Source: Myxococcaceae bacterium
GTDB taxonomy: Bacteria; Myxococcota; Myxococcia; Myxococcales; Myxococcaceae
Assembly: GCA_016793095.1 (NCBI GenBank)
Contig: JAEUJQ010000073.1
Location: 182,956-246,955, forward strand
Direction: 5' to 3'
DNA: 64,000 bases
Below the pieces are notes generated by a model. It was not told the DNA's origin. It saw only the letters and a list, made by a program, of their open reading frames with translations, and did no database searches. The translations under genes and the position numbers were made by a program. Shown here one piece after another: positions 17,300 to 25,359 of this stretch (the first letter of the stretch is position 1; every line of letters begins with the position of its first letter).

Positions 17300-19762
17300 G
17301 TGCGGCTCGTCCTCGTCGGTTGCCTGACGCTCGCTTCGGCGTGCGCGTGCCGTCCTCCGCCCGTCGCCGGCGGTGAGGGTGAGGCGCTGCGGGTCTCGCC
17401 GCCCGGGCTCGACTTCGGTGAGGTCTTCATCGGGTCAACCCCGCGCCGCGCCCTGACGGTGACGAACCCCAACCGCGCCACCGTGCAGGCCACGGTGACG
17501 GTGCCGCCGCCCTTCTCGGTCACGCCGGGCGAGCTGACCCTCGGCGGCGGGGCAGCGGCAGAGGTGCTCCTCGGCTTCTCCCCGAGGCTGGCCGGGGTGG
17601 CGGAGGCGTCGCTCGAGGTGACGGAGCCGGGCCGGGTGGTGACGGTGCCCGTTCGTGGACTCGGCCGCGCGGCGCTCGAGTGCCCTGCGGTCGCCTGCAC
17701 GGCGGTGGCCTTCGACCCGACCGAGGGGCGCTGCACCAGCCAGCGCCTCGCCGACGGCACCGCCTGCACCGCGCCCGAGTCGTGCTTCGCCGCGGCCGAG
17801 TGCTCTGGCGGCGCCTGCGTGGGCCGGCTCGCGAGCTGTGACGACGGCGACCCGTGCACGCTCGACGCCTGTGGCGCCCGTGGCTGTGAGCACCCGCCGG
17901 TCGAGTGCCCTGTCACGTCGCCGTGCCGGGTCGCGTTCTGCACGCCAGACGCAGGCTGTCAGCAGCGTGAGGTCGAAGACGGGGTGTCGTGCGGGCCGTC
18001 GGACTGCGCGACGGCGCTCATCTGCCTCAGCGGCGAGTGCCAGCGCCGCACCCGCCCGTCCGCTGCGCTCGACTGCAGCTACGACGACCTGCGCTCGAGC
18101 GAGGACGACGTCTGCGTGCTGACGCGGGGCGCCGAGGTGCGCTGCTGGGGGCGCACCGGCCCACGCTTCGTCAACGGCCCGCGGAAGGTGCCCGCCCCGC
18201 CGGGCTTCCACTTCATCTCCAACCACGGCGGGCGCATCTACGGGCTCGACTCGACGGGCGCGCCGTGGCGCTTCCAGGCGCCCGGGGTCTTCCGCCGGAT
18301 TCCCCTCGACGGGGGGCAGTACCCCGGGCCGGTCTCCATGTCGGCCAGAGGCGACCTGGACGACGAGTGGCTCCTGGTCGGCGACGCGCTCGGCTGGTCC
18401 GTCGATGCGGTGGTGTTCCGGCCAGACGACGCCGGGCTGCGTGGCGTGGCGCTCGGCGACCCCGTACCGCTCCTGTTGCTGGGTGATGGAGGCGTCAGCA
18501 AGCTCGCGAGCACCGACCACCCCGGGTTCGGGGAGCCGGTCGCGCGCCTGGAGGCCGCCGGCCAGACCGCGGTCTGCGGCCACACGGCATCGTCGGTGCG
18601 GTGCTTCTCGCGTGAGGCCCTGGGCTGGCGCGAGACGCTGCGCGCGGACGCGGGGGCGCTCGTGGGCGGGTACAGCCAGACGGCCTGCCTCGGGACCGCC
18701 GCGGGGCGGGTGTCGTGCGCGGGCACGGGCGTCGTGTTTCCGCCAGGGCTGACGAGGTTGACGACCAGCCACCACTCGGCGCTGTGCGGGCTCACGAGCG
18801 CCGGCGAGGTCCTGTGCCACGCGCCAGGCGGCTCGGCCTTCAGCGCGAGCGGCCTCGGCGACCTGTCGACGCTCCCGCTCGAGCCCGTCGAGGTGCCCCT
18901 GCCCGAGCCTGCCGTGGCGCTCGCGCTGGGGGTCGAGGCCAGCTTCGCGGCGACGGCCTCGGGCATCTGGGCCTGGGGCGCTCACGGAGACGGCGGGGCG
19001 AGCCCACGCCTCGTCATGCCCGCGCAGCAGGTCCACGTGCTGCTCGTCTTGCGCCCCTTCGGTCGCGACGAAGACGTCGTCGCCTGGCTCGACCGTCGTG
19101 GGCGGGTCTTCCTCGGGCAGGCCGTGCCGGCGCACGAGGGCGTGTCGCAGATCTTCGGCTGTGCGCCCGTCGTCGGAGCCCGAGACGAGGTCTGTGGCGT
19201 GACGACTGACGGGGGCTGGTTCTGGTCGAGCTGGTGGGGCGACCCGCGCGTGGCGCCAGCGGGCTTCGCGGCCTCTGGGGGCGCCACGTTCCTGCTGACC
19301 GATGGGGGCGTGGTGCGGGGCGCCCGTCCCACCGAGGTGTCGAGCGCGGCGCGGGTGCCGCTGCCGGCCGCGGCGCGCTTCGTCTCCGACGACTGCGTCG
19401 CGCTCGTCGATGGGAGGGTGTTCTGCGGAGCGAGCATCGGGGCTGTCCGCCAGCTGACGGGCCTCTTGCCTGCGCGAGACGTCTTCGGCGACGTCGACGG
19501 CGGCTGCGCGCTGGTGGGGACGAACGGCGTGCAGTGCTGGGGCTCGAACCTGCTGGGGCGCCTGGCCAACGGGACCGCGGAGTCGGCGTCGCCGGTGTTC
19601 GTCACCATGCCCGAGCCGGTGCTTCGGCTCGCCGGCTCGGCGGCGCACACGTGCGCGCTGCTCCGCTCGGGCAAGGTGCGTTGCTGGGGCGACAACCGCC
19701 GCGGCCAGCTCGGCCTCGAGCCCATCGGCGCCACGGCCGCGCCAGTGAAGGTGACGCGGTGA
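17300..19762 (+). CDS. RCC1-repeat lipoprotein with ASH-like and cysteine-rich domains
   Basis: 820 residues from GTG 17300, chosen because it starts a lipoprotein signal (RLVLVGCLTLASACACRP). Residues about 35-125 (PPGLDFGEVFIGSTPRRALT) resemble an ASH/HYDIN-type Ig fold. A Cys-rich stretch to about 255 (CDDGDPCTLDACG) follows. The rest is a seven-bladed RCC1/BLIP-II-like propeller with typical pieces EVRCWGRTG, GVQCWGSNLLGRLANGT and KVRCWGDNRRGQLGLE. Such lipoproteins are common in myxobacteria and are presumed to bind surface ligands. It is in frame with the HU-like gene upstream without an intervening stop, probably because of a frameshift. Confidence 0.8.
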   Translation: MRLVLVGCLTLASACACRPPPVAGGEGEALRVSPPGLDFGEVFIGSTPRRALTVTNPNRATVQATVTVPPPFSVTPGELTLGGGAAAEVLLGFSPRLAGVAEASLEVTEPGRVVTVPVRGLGRAALECPAVACTAVAFDPTEGRCTSQRLADGTACTAPESCFAAAECSGGACVGRLASCDDGDPCTLDACGARGCEHPPVECPVTSPCRVAFCTPDAGCQQREVEDGVSCGPSDCATALICLSGECQRRTRPSAALDCSYDDLRSSEDDVCVLTRGAEVRCWGRTGPRFVNGPRKVPAPPGFHFISNHGGRIYGLDSTGAPWRFQAPGVFRRIPLDGGQYPGPVSMSARGDLDDEWLLVGDALGWSVDAVVFRPDDAGLRGVALGDPVPLLLLGDGGVSKLASTDHPGFGEPVARLEAAGQTAVCGHTASSVRCFSREALGWRETLRADAGALVGGYSQTACLGTAAGRVSCAGTGVVFPPGLTRLTTSHHSALCGLTSAGEVLCHAPGGSAFSASGLGDLSTLPLEPVEVPLPEPAVALALGVEASFAATASGIWAWGAHGDGGASPRLVMPAQQVHVLLVLRPFGRDEDVVAWLDRRGRVFLGQAVPAHEGVSQIFGCAPVVGARDEVCGVTTDGGWFWSSWWGDPRVAPAGFAASGGATFLLTDGGVVRGARPTEVSSAARVPLPAAARFVSDDCVALVDGRVFCGASIGAVRQLTGLLPARDVFGDVDGGCALVGTNGVQCWGSNLLGRLANGTAESASPVFVTMPEPVLRLAGSAAHTCALLRSGKVRCWGDNRRGQLGLEPIGATAAPVKVTR

Positions 19763-19771
19763 CCAGGGCGC

Positions 19772-20935
19772 TCAGGCGTCGTCGCGCATGAGGGCGCGGC
19801 CGATGATGAGCTGCTGAATCTGCGAGGTGCCCTCGTAGAGCCGCAGCAGGCGCACGTCGCGGAACAGCCGCTCGACCTTGTACTCGTTGATGTAGCCGGC
19901 GCCGCCGTGCACCTGCACGCCACGGTCGGCGACGCGGCCCACCATCTCGGTGCAGAACAGCTTGGCGCACGAGGCGCGCATGCTCACGTCGGGGTCGGCC
20001 GCACCCGGCGCCTTCTCGTCGTAGCGGCGCGCGCAGTCCTGCGTCATCGACCAGCCCGCGTAGAGCTCGGCCTGGCTGTCGGCCAGCATCGCCTGGATGA
20101 GCTGGAAGTCGCCGATGCGCTGGCCGAACTGCTTGCGCTGCTTCGCGTACGCCACCGAGAGGTCGATGACCCGTTGGGCGACGCCGCACGCCATCGCCGC
20201 CATGTGCAGGCGCCCGCGGTCGAGCACCTTCATCGCCGTCTTGAAGCCCTTGCCTGGCACGCCACCGATGAGGCTCGCCGCGGGCACGCGCACGTTCTCG
20301 AGCAGCACGTCGCACGTCTTCGTGCCCCGCTGGCCCATCTTCTTGTCGGGCTTGCCCAGGGTGAGGCCCGGAGCCGACGCCGGCACGATGAACGCCGAGA
20401 TGCCGTTGGGGCCCGGGCCGTCGGTGCGCGCCATGAGGGTGAAGGCGCCGGCCGAGGGCGCGTTGGTGATGAAGCGCTTGGTGCCGTTGAGCACGTAGAC
20501 GTCGCCGTCCTTGTCGCCCCTCGTCTCCAGCGCCGCCGCGTCGCTGCCCGCGTTGGGCTCGGTGAGCGCGAACGACATGATGAGCTCGCCGCGCGCGACC
20601 TTCGGCAACAGCTCCTGCTTCTGCGCCTCGGTGCCGTCCATCAAGATGCCCTGCGAGCCGATGCCGACGTTGGTGCCGAAGACCGAGCGGAAGGCCGCGG
20701 CTGTCTGGCCGAACTCGAAGGCGATCTGAATCTCCTGCGCCATCGACAGGCCGATGCCGCCGTACTCCTGCGGAATCGACAGGCCGAAGAGGCCGAGCTG
20801 CTTCATCTCCTCGACGAGGGCCTTCGGCACCGCGTCCTGGTGCTCGACCTCGTCCTCGGCGGGCGCGAGGCGCTCCTTGATGAAGCGGCGCACCGTCTGC
20901 TTCAGCAGCTCGAAGGACTCGGGGTCGAGGGCCAT
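19772..20935 (-). CDS. Acyl-CoA dehydrogenase
   Basis: 387 residues, full length for the family. Signatures are LTEPNAGSDA (FAD/substrate loop), RRYDE, and VQVHGGAGYINEYKVERLFRD. The catalytic base Glu368 lies in the YEGTSQIQ motif. It oxidises an acyl-CoA to the 2-enoyl-CoA, passing electrons to ETF. It is the last gene of the minus-strand operon that begins with the badH-like gene, about 70 bp after the aliB-like gene. A role in alicyclic or pimeloyl/glutaryl-type CoA ester oxidation is inferred from context; the exact substrate cannot be read from sequence. Confidence 0.9.
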   Translation of the reverse strand: MALDPESFELLKQTVRRFIKERLAPAEDEVEHQDAVPKALVEEMKQLGLFGLSIPQEYGGIGLSMAQEIQIAFEFGQTAAAFRSVFGTNVGIGSQGILMDGTEAQKQELLPKVARGELIMSFALTEPNAGSDAAALETRGDKDGDVYVLNGTKRFITNAPSAGAFTLMARTDGPGPNGISAFIVPASAPGLTLGKPDKKMGQRGTKTCDVLLENVRVPAASLIGGVPGKGFKTAMKVLDRGRLHMAAMACGVAQRVIDLSVAYAKQRKQFGQRIGDFQLIQAMLADSQAELYAGWSMTQDCARRYDEKAPGAADPDVSMRASCAKLFCTEMVGRVADRGVQVHGGAGYINEYKVERLFRDVRLLRLYEGTSQIQQLIIGRALMRDDA

Positions 20936-21005
20936 CTCGTCGTCTCCTGGTTAGGCAGCGGCCGGCACCTTCGTCGAGACGGTGCGCGTTCGCCATGCAC
21001 GTCTG

Positions 21006-22160
21006 TCACGCCGGCACCGCGTCGCGTCCAGCCTTCGCGCGGGCGATGACCGTCTTCATGACGTTGGCCGTGCCGTCACCGAGCTGGAACCCGAGCACGT
21101 CGCGCAGGCGCTGCTCCAGCGGGCCGCGGTCGTAGCCGCCGTGTCCGTGCAGCAGCAGGCACGCGTGCACCACCTCGTACGCCAGCTTCGGCGCCCACCA
21201 CTTGCACATCGCCGCCTCGGCCGTGTGCGGCAGCTCGTGGTCCTTGAGCCACAACGTCTGCAGACACAGCAGCCGCGCGGCCGTCACCTGGGTCTCGAGC
21301 TCGGCGAGCTGGTGCGAGACGGCCTGGAACGCCGACAGCGGCTTGCCGAAGGCCTTCCGCTCCGTCACGTGCGCCCACGTCTCCTCGAGCGTCACCTTCG
21401 CCACCGCCAGCACCTGCAGGCCGATGAGCGCGCGAGAGAAGTCGAAGCCCTGCATCACCTGCACGAAGCCCTTGCCCTCGTCCCCCAGCAGGTGGCTCGC
21501 CGGCACGCGCACGCCCTCGAAGAAGAGGGAGCCGCGGCCGATGGCGCGCTGCCCGTGACAGTCGAACCGCGTGCGCGTGATGCCCGGCAGGTCCATCGGC
21601 ACGAGGATGGCCGAGACGCCCTTCGCGCCCGAGCCTTTCGCGCCGGTGCGCGCGAACACCACGCTCGCGTCGGCCTGGTCCGCCGCCGAGATGGACGTCT
21701 TCTCGCCGGTGAGCACGTACGAGCTGCCGTCGCGCTCCATCTTGAGCTCGAGGCTGGCGGCGTCGGAGCCACCGCGCGGCTCGGTGAGCGCGATGGACAG
21801 CATCGCCTGGCCGGTGGTGAGCCGCTCGAGCCACGGCCGCGCGACGTCGGGCCGCCCGTACCGCGCGAGGATGTGCCCGGTGAGCGACGCGAGCAGGTTC
21901 ACGTACGAGAACGAGAGGTCGGCGCGGGCGATCTCCTCGTGAATGACGCCGCTCGCGAGGCTCGACAGCCCCTGGCCACCGAACGCGGCCGGCAGCTCGG
22001 GCGCGATGAGGCCGAGCGCGCCGAGCTCACGAACGAGCGCCTTGTCGAGCGTGCGGGTGCGGTCGCGCTCGAGGAAGCCCGGGGCCACCCGCTCGGTGGC
22101 GAAGCGGCGCACCTGGGCCTGGAGCGCCTCGAGCGAGGCGTCGAAGTACGGAGCGTGCAT
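21006..22160 (-). CDS. aliB: Acyl-CoA dehydrogenase, cyclohexanecarboxyl-CoA dehydrogenase-like
   Basis: 384 residues from ATG 22160, preceded by GAGGAG. The fold shows ALTEPRGGSDA and LLHGHGGYDRGPLEQRLRD. At the usual catalytic Glu position the motif reads LGDGTANV, placing Asp (about 362) instead of Glu. This fits a dehydrogenase acting on a cyclic acyl-CoA rather than a standard fatty acyl-CoA. It follows the badI-like gene by 11 bp. By context it should introduce the 1,2 double bond into cyclohexanecarboxyl-CoA or oxidise cyclohexene-carboxyl-CoA. The gene symbol reflects context and is provisional. Confidence 0.8.
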   Translation of the reverse strand: MHAPYFDASLEALQAQVRRFATERVAPGFLERDRTRTLDKALVRELGALGLIAPELPAAFGGQGLSSLASGVIHEEIARADLSFSYVNLLASLTGHILARYGRPDVARPWLERLTTGQAMLSIALTEPRGGSDAASLELKMERDGSSYVLTGEKTSISAADQADASVVFARTGAKGSGAKGVSAILVPMDLPGITRTRFDCHGQRAIGRGSLFFEGVRVPASHLLGDEGKGFVQVMQGFDFSRALIGLQVLAVAKVTLEETWAHVTERKAFGKPLSAFQAVSHQLAELETQVTAARLLCLQTLWLKDHELPHTAEAAMCKWWAPKLAYEVVHACLLLHGHGGYDRGPLEQRLRDVLGFQLGDGTANVMKTVIARAKAGRDAVPA

Positions 22161-22171
22161 GGTGGCTCTCC

Positions 22172-22951
22172 TCAGCGCGGGCTGCGGAAGTCGGGCTTGC
22201 GCTTCTCCTGAAACGCCTTCACGCCCTCCTTCGACTCCGCCGTCTCGTAGAAGAGCTTGAGCGCGTACATGCCCATGCCGGCGATGCCGTTCTGGTGCGC
22301 CGTGTCCATGTTGAACGAGCGCTTCGCGATGGCGATGGCGGTGGGGCTGCGCTCGAGCAGCTCGTCGCACCACCGCTGCACCTCGGCGTCGAGTTGGTCG
22401 TGCGGCACCACCGTGTTCACGAGGCCCATCGCGAGCGCCTCGGCGGCGGTGTAACGGCGGCAGAGGTACCACAGCTCGCGCGCCTTCTTCTCACCCACCA
22501 CCCGCGCGAGGAACGCGGTGCCGTAGCCCGGGTCGACCGAGCCCACCTTCGGGCCCACCTGGCCGAACACCGCCTTCTCGGACGCGATGGTGAAGTCGCA
22601 GATGGTGCACAGCACGTTGCCGCCGCCGATGGCGTAGCCCTGCACGCGCGCGATGACGGGCTTGGGCACGTCGCGAATGCAGTTGTGCAGCTCCTCCATG
22701 GGCAGGCCGATGGTGCCGCGGCCGTCGTACTGGCCGGCGTGCGCCGACTGGTCGCCGCCGGTGCAGAACGCTTTCTCGCCGGCGCCCGCGAGCACGATGG
22801 CGCCGATCGACGGGTCCCACCCGGCCTTGCCGATGGCGTGGATCAGCTCGTCACACGTGCGCCCGCGGAACGCGTTCATCTTCTCCGGGCGGTTGATGGT
22901 GATCCACGCCGCGTGGTTCTTCACTTCGACGATGAGGTCTTCGTAGGTCAT
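22172..22951 (-). CDS. badI: 2-ketocyclohexanecarboxyl-CoA hydrolase (BadI-like crotonase)
   Basis: 259 residues, crotonase fold. Recognised by close agreement with the BadI family: INRPEKMNAFRG, FCTGGDQSAHAGQYDGRG (about 62-79), QGYAIGGGNVL (oxyanion hole Gly110), GPKVGSVDPGYGTAF with the MenB-like Asp140, and the C-terminal FNMDTAHQNGIAGMGMYA. BadI hydrolytically opens the ring of 2-ketocyclohexanecarboxyl-CoA to pimeloyl-CoA in anaerobic benzoate/cyclohexanecarboxylate breakdown. It follows the badH-like gene by 21 bp and precedes aliB by 11 bp, as expected for this pathway. Confidence 0.9.
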   Translation of the reverse strand: MTYEDLIVEVKNHAAWITINRPEKMNAFRGRTCDELIHAIGKAGWDPSIGAIVLAGAGEKAFCTGGDQSAHAGQYDGRGTIGLPMEELHNCIRDVPKPVIARVQGYAIGGGNVLCTICDFTIASEKAVFGQVGPKVGSVDPGYGTAFLARVVGEKKARELWYLCRRYTAAEALAMGLVNTVVPHDQLDAEVQRWCDELLERSPTAIAIAKRSFNMDTAHQNGIAGMGMYALKLFYETAESKEGVKAFQEKRKPDFRSPR

Positions 22952-22972
22952 GGCAGTCGTCCTCGTGGTGGT

Positions 22973-23740
22973 TCAGCCGTTCATGGTGAGCCCGCCCGAC
23001 ACGCTCAGCACCTGGCCGGTGACGAACGCGGCGTCGTCGCTCGCGAAGAAGAGGATGGCGCCCGGCAGGTCGTCGGGCTGGCCGAGGCGGCCGAGCGGGA
23101 TCGAGCGGGTGAACGCCTCGACCAGCTTCTCGGGGTTGCCCGCGCCGCGCTTGTAGTCCTCGAAGAGCGCCGTCTCGGTGGGGCCCGGGCAGACGACGTT
23201 GCAGGTGATGCCGTGCCGCGCGTGCTCGCGGGCGATGGTCTTCGAGAACGACACGAGCCCGCCCTTGCAGGCCGCGTAGACCGCCTCGCCCGACGAGCCG
23301 ACGCGCGCCGCGTCCGAGGCGATGTTGACGATGCGGCCCGTCTTGCGCTCGACCATCGAGGGCAGCACCGCGTGGTGCAGGTGCAGCGGGCCGACGAGGT
23401 TGACGGCGAGCAGGCGCTGCCACTCCTCGGGCGCCGTCTTCGTGAACGGGCGGAACACGTCCCACCCGGCGTTGTTCACCAGCACGTCGACCGGCCCCAG
23501 GCTCGCCAGCGTCGTCGAGAGCGCCTGGTCGACGCTCGCGCGGTCGGTGACGTCACAGCGCACCGCGACCGCCGCGCCGCCCGCTGCGCGAACGCTGGCC
23601 GCCACCGCCTCGGCCGCGTCGAGCCTGAGGTCGAACACCGCCACCTTCGCGCCCTCGGCGCCGAAGCGCCTCGCGGTCGCGCCCCCGATGCCGCCGCCGC
23701 CGCCCGTCACCACCACCACCTTGCCGTCAAAGCGTCCCAT
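22973..23740 (-). CDS. badH: 2-hydroxycyclohexanecarboxyl-CoA dehydrogenase (BadH-like SDR)
   Basis: 255 residues, classical short-chain dehydrogenase: NAD(P) motif TGGGGGIGG (12-20), NNAG (89-92), catalytic Tyr155 and Lys159 (YAACK), with upstream Ser142. The neighbourhood with badI and aliB indicates oxidation of 2-hydroxycyclohexanecarboxyl-CoA to the 2-keto thioester that BadI opens. It is the first gene of the operon. Its start lies 17 bp from a perfect 8+4+8 palindrome and about 90 bp from the divergent MarR gene, so it is probably repressed by that regulator. Confidence 0.88.
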   Translation of the reverse strand: MGRFDGKVVVVTGGGGGIGGATARRFGAEGAKVAVFDLRLDAAEAVAASVRAAGGAAVAVRCDVTDRASVDQALSTTLASLGPVDVLVNNAGWDVFRPFTKTAPEEWQRLLAVNLVGPLHLHHAVLPSMVERKTGRIVNIASDAARVGSSGEAVYAACKGGLVSFSKTIAREHARHGITCNVVCPGPTETALFEDYKRGAGNPEKLVEAFTRSIPLGRLGQPDDLPGAILFFASDDAAFVTGQVLSVSGGLTMNG

Positions 23741-23757
23741 GAGCAGTCCCTCGCAAA

Positions 23758-23777
23758 TGCGTCAATATGTTGACGCA
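23758..23777. promoter_or_regulatory. Putative MarR operator palindrome
   Basis: TGCGTCAATATGTTGACGCA is a perfect 8-bp inverted repeat around TATG. It lies between the divergent badH-like operon (start 23740) and the MarR-family gene (start about 23832). Size, symmetry and position fit a MarR dimer site controlling both directions. Confidence 0.75.
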
Positions 23778-23831
23778 ATGCCTACCGCGATCGTGCGTGC
23801 GGACGCAAGGGGCGTCTGCTACGAGGTCGCC

Positions 23832-24341
23832 ATGTCCACCGTGGAGAAGCGGGACCGGAGGCCCGTCCAGGCCCGCCTCGAGCAGGCCAACCGGCTGTTC
23901 TTCAAGCTCTACCAATGCGCCAATATGTTGCACAAAACCGGCACCCGGGCGGTCGAGGCCGAGGGGCTGACGACCCAGCAGTGGGCGGTGCTCGGCGCGC
24001 TCTCGCGGGAACAGGCGCGCGGCGGCCTGAGCGTCGGAGAGCTCGCGCGCTACCTGCTGGTGAGCCGGCAGAACCTGTCGGGCCTGCTCGCGCGCATGGA
24101 GCGGGACGGCCACGTGCAGGCGTCTCCCGATGGCCAGGACCGTCGCTCGCGCCTGGTGACGATGACTCCCGCCGGCCGGCGGCTGTGGGAGAGACGCGCC
24201 CAGCCGAAGATTCACGACTTCTACGAGCGGGCGCTGCAGGGCCTGTCCGACGAGGACGTCACCCACGCGCTCCACTACCTGCTCAGGCTGCTCGAGAACC
24301 TGAAGAGCCTCGATGAGGGTGCTGACGCGACCGATGGCTGA
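23832..24341 (+). CDS. MarR-family transcriptional regulator (BadR-like)
   Basis: 169 residues from ATG 23832 (an in-frame ATG at 23778 would overlap the operator palindrome). It is a winged-helix protein: LTTQQWAVLGALSR, VGELARYLLVSRQNLSGLLA (recognition helix region) and the wing DGQDRRSRLVTMT. The N-terminal helix NRLFFKLYQCANMLHKTGTR and overall length match MarR regulators that sense aromatic or alicyclic CoA thioesters. It is divergent from the badH/badI/aliB operon, which it presumably represses until an acyl-CoA intermediate binds; the ligand is inferred. Confidence 0.85.
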   Translation: MSTVEKRDRRPVQARLEQANRLFFKLYQCANMLHKTGTRAVEAEGLTTQQWAVLGALSREQARGGLSVGELARYLLVSRQNLSGLLARMERDGHVQASPDGQDRRSRLVTMTPAGRRLWERRAQPKIHDFYERALQGLSDEDVTHALHYLLRLLENLKSLDEGADATDG

Positions 24342-24375
24342 GCCGACGCTGCGCTCGACCCTGCGCAGGGGCTGA

Positions 24376-25086
24376 TCAGAACGCCGGCCCGACGGTGAAG
24401 CGCAAGATGGGCTGCGGTCCCCAGTTGCCGGTGCCGGGCCGCTGGAAGCCCGGCAGGAAGATGACCGGAGCCTGCGGCTGAATGCCCAACACCGTCATGC
24501 CCGCGTCCACGGTCGGCTGGTACCAGACCTGCAAGCCCGCGCCGACGGAGAGCGCGAACGAGCCGCGCGGCCTGAACACGTACCCGAAGAGCGCGCCGGG
24601 CCCCACCAGCAGCGTCTGCACGCTCGAGAAGTAGAAGACCGAGCCCTGGACGTCGAGGAACGCGCCGTCGAGCGCGCGGTTGGAGACGTACACGCGAAGC
24701 CCCAGGTCGACCCCCACCTGCAGCACCAGGCTCGCGCCGATGGCTCCAAAGACCGTCACCGAGTTCGAGATGGCCTTCTCGAGCTCGAAGGACAGGTGCG
24801 TGGCGAAGAGGCTCAGGGGCGCGAAGTGCAGAATGGTGGTGCGCTCGGGCTCGGCCGGCGGCGTGGGCTTCGTCGGCGGAGCAGGCGCGACCTCGACGGG
24901 CACGTCGCTCGAGAACACCGGCGGCAGCGTGGGGCCCGGCGTGCCTGCGTCCACTGGCGCCACCACCGGCAGGGGCGGCGCGGGCAGCGGCGGCGGTCCC
25001 TCGGGCGGAGGGCTCTGCACCAGCAAGAGGGCGAGCAGCAGCGCGGGCACGGGCGGCACTGTCGCGCGTTCGCCGGTGGCGGTCAC
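24376..25086 (-). CDS. Putative exported outer-membrane-type protein
   Basis: About 236 residues from GTG 25086; GTG 25059 and ATG 25131 are alternatives and none has a clear ribosome site. A hydrophobic segment PALLLALLLVQS near the N-terminus is a probable signal. A long Pro-rich linker (PPPEGPPPLPAPPLPVV) follows. The C-terminal 150 residues alternate hydrophobic and polar residues (LVLQVGVDLGLRVYVSN, FALSVGAGLQVWYQ) and end in RFTVGPAF with a terminal Phe, as in small outer-membrane beta-barrels. Its role is unknown. It is divergent from the MazEF-like module and convergent with the MarR gene. Confidence 0.65.
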   Translation of the reverse strand: MTATGERATVPPVPALLLALLLVQSPPPEGPPPLPAPPLPVVAPVDAGTPGPTLPPVFSSDVPVEVAPAPPTKPTPPAEPERTTILHFAPLSLFATHLSFELEKAISNSVTVFGAIGASLVLQVGVDLGLRVYVSNRALDGAFLDVQGSVFYFSSVQTLLVGPGALFGYVFRPRGSFALSVGAGLQVWYQPTVDAGMTVLGIQPQAPVIFLPGFQRPGTGNWGPQPILRFTVGPAF

Positions 25087-25100
25087 GCAGCGCGGCTGGA

Positions 25101-25132
25101 TGTGGAGAGATAGTCCACATATGTTCTCCACA
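25101..25132. promoter_or_regulatory. Inverted repeat at toxin-antitoxin promoter
   Basis: TGTGGAGA (25101-25108) and TCTCCACA (25125-25132) form a perfect 8-bp inverted repeat with a 16-bp spacer. The right arm ends in the first base of the antitoxin ATG (25132). Position and symmetry suggest the autoregulatory operator of the RHH antitoxin. No separate ribosome-binding site fits, so the mRNA may be leaderless or have a very short leader. Confidence 0.6.
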
Positions 25133-25359
25133 TGAAGACCATTCAGATCACCATCGACGACCAGCTGCTTCGGAGCGCCGACAAGGACCCGGAGGTGAAG
25201 CGCGACGGGCGGAGCGCGGTGATCCGGCGGGCCCTGGCCGCGTACCTCGCCCGCAAGCGGCGCACGCAGCTCGCCGAGGCCTACCGGCGCGCCTATTCCA
25301 GCAAACCACCAGACGAGCTCTCCGGGTGGAGCGAGGAGGGCGCATGGCCCGAGGAGTGA
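25132..25359 (+). CDS. Ribbon-helix-helix antitoxin (MazE-like)
   Basis: 75 residues: MKTIQITIDDQLLRSADKDP is the beta-strand and first helix, and GRSAVIRRALAAYLARKRR the second helix of a CopG/MetJ-type ribbon-helix-helix. The acidic C-terminal tail (PDELSGWSEEGAWPEE) would wrap around and inhibit the toxin. The toxin gene starts inside its 3' end (16-bp overlap, with GGAGG upstream of the toxin ATG), which couples their translation. A symmetric inverted repeat lies directly upstream. Expected to bind DNA with the toxin and repress the operon. Confidence 0.88.
   Translation: MKTIQITIDDQLLRSADKDPEVKRDGRSAVIRRALAAYLARKRRTQLAEAYRRAYSSKPPDELSGWSEEGAWPEE

Noticed and set aside
24354..24376. GC palindrome CCCTGCGCAGGG between convergent genes as a terminator
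   Set aside because: It has no loop and no T-run; too weak to call.
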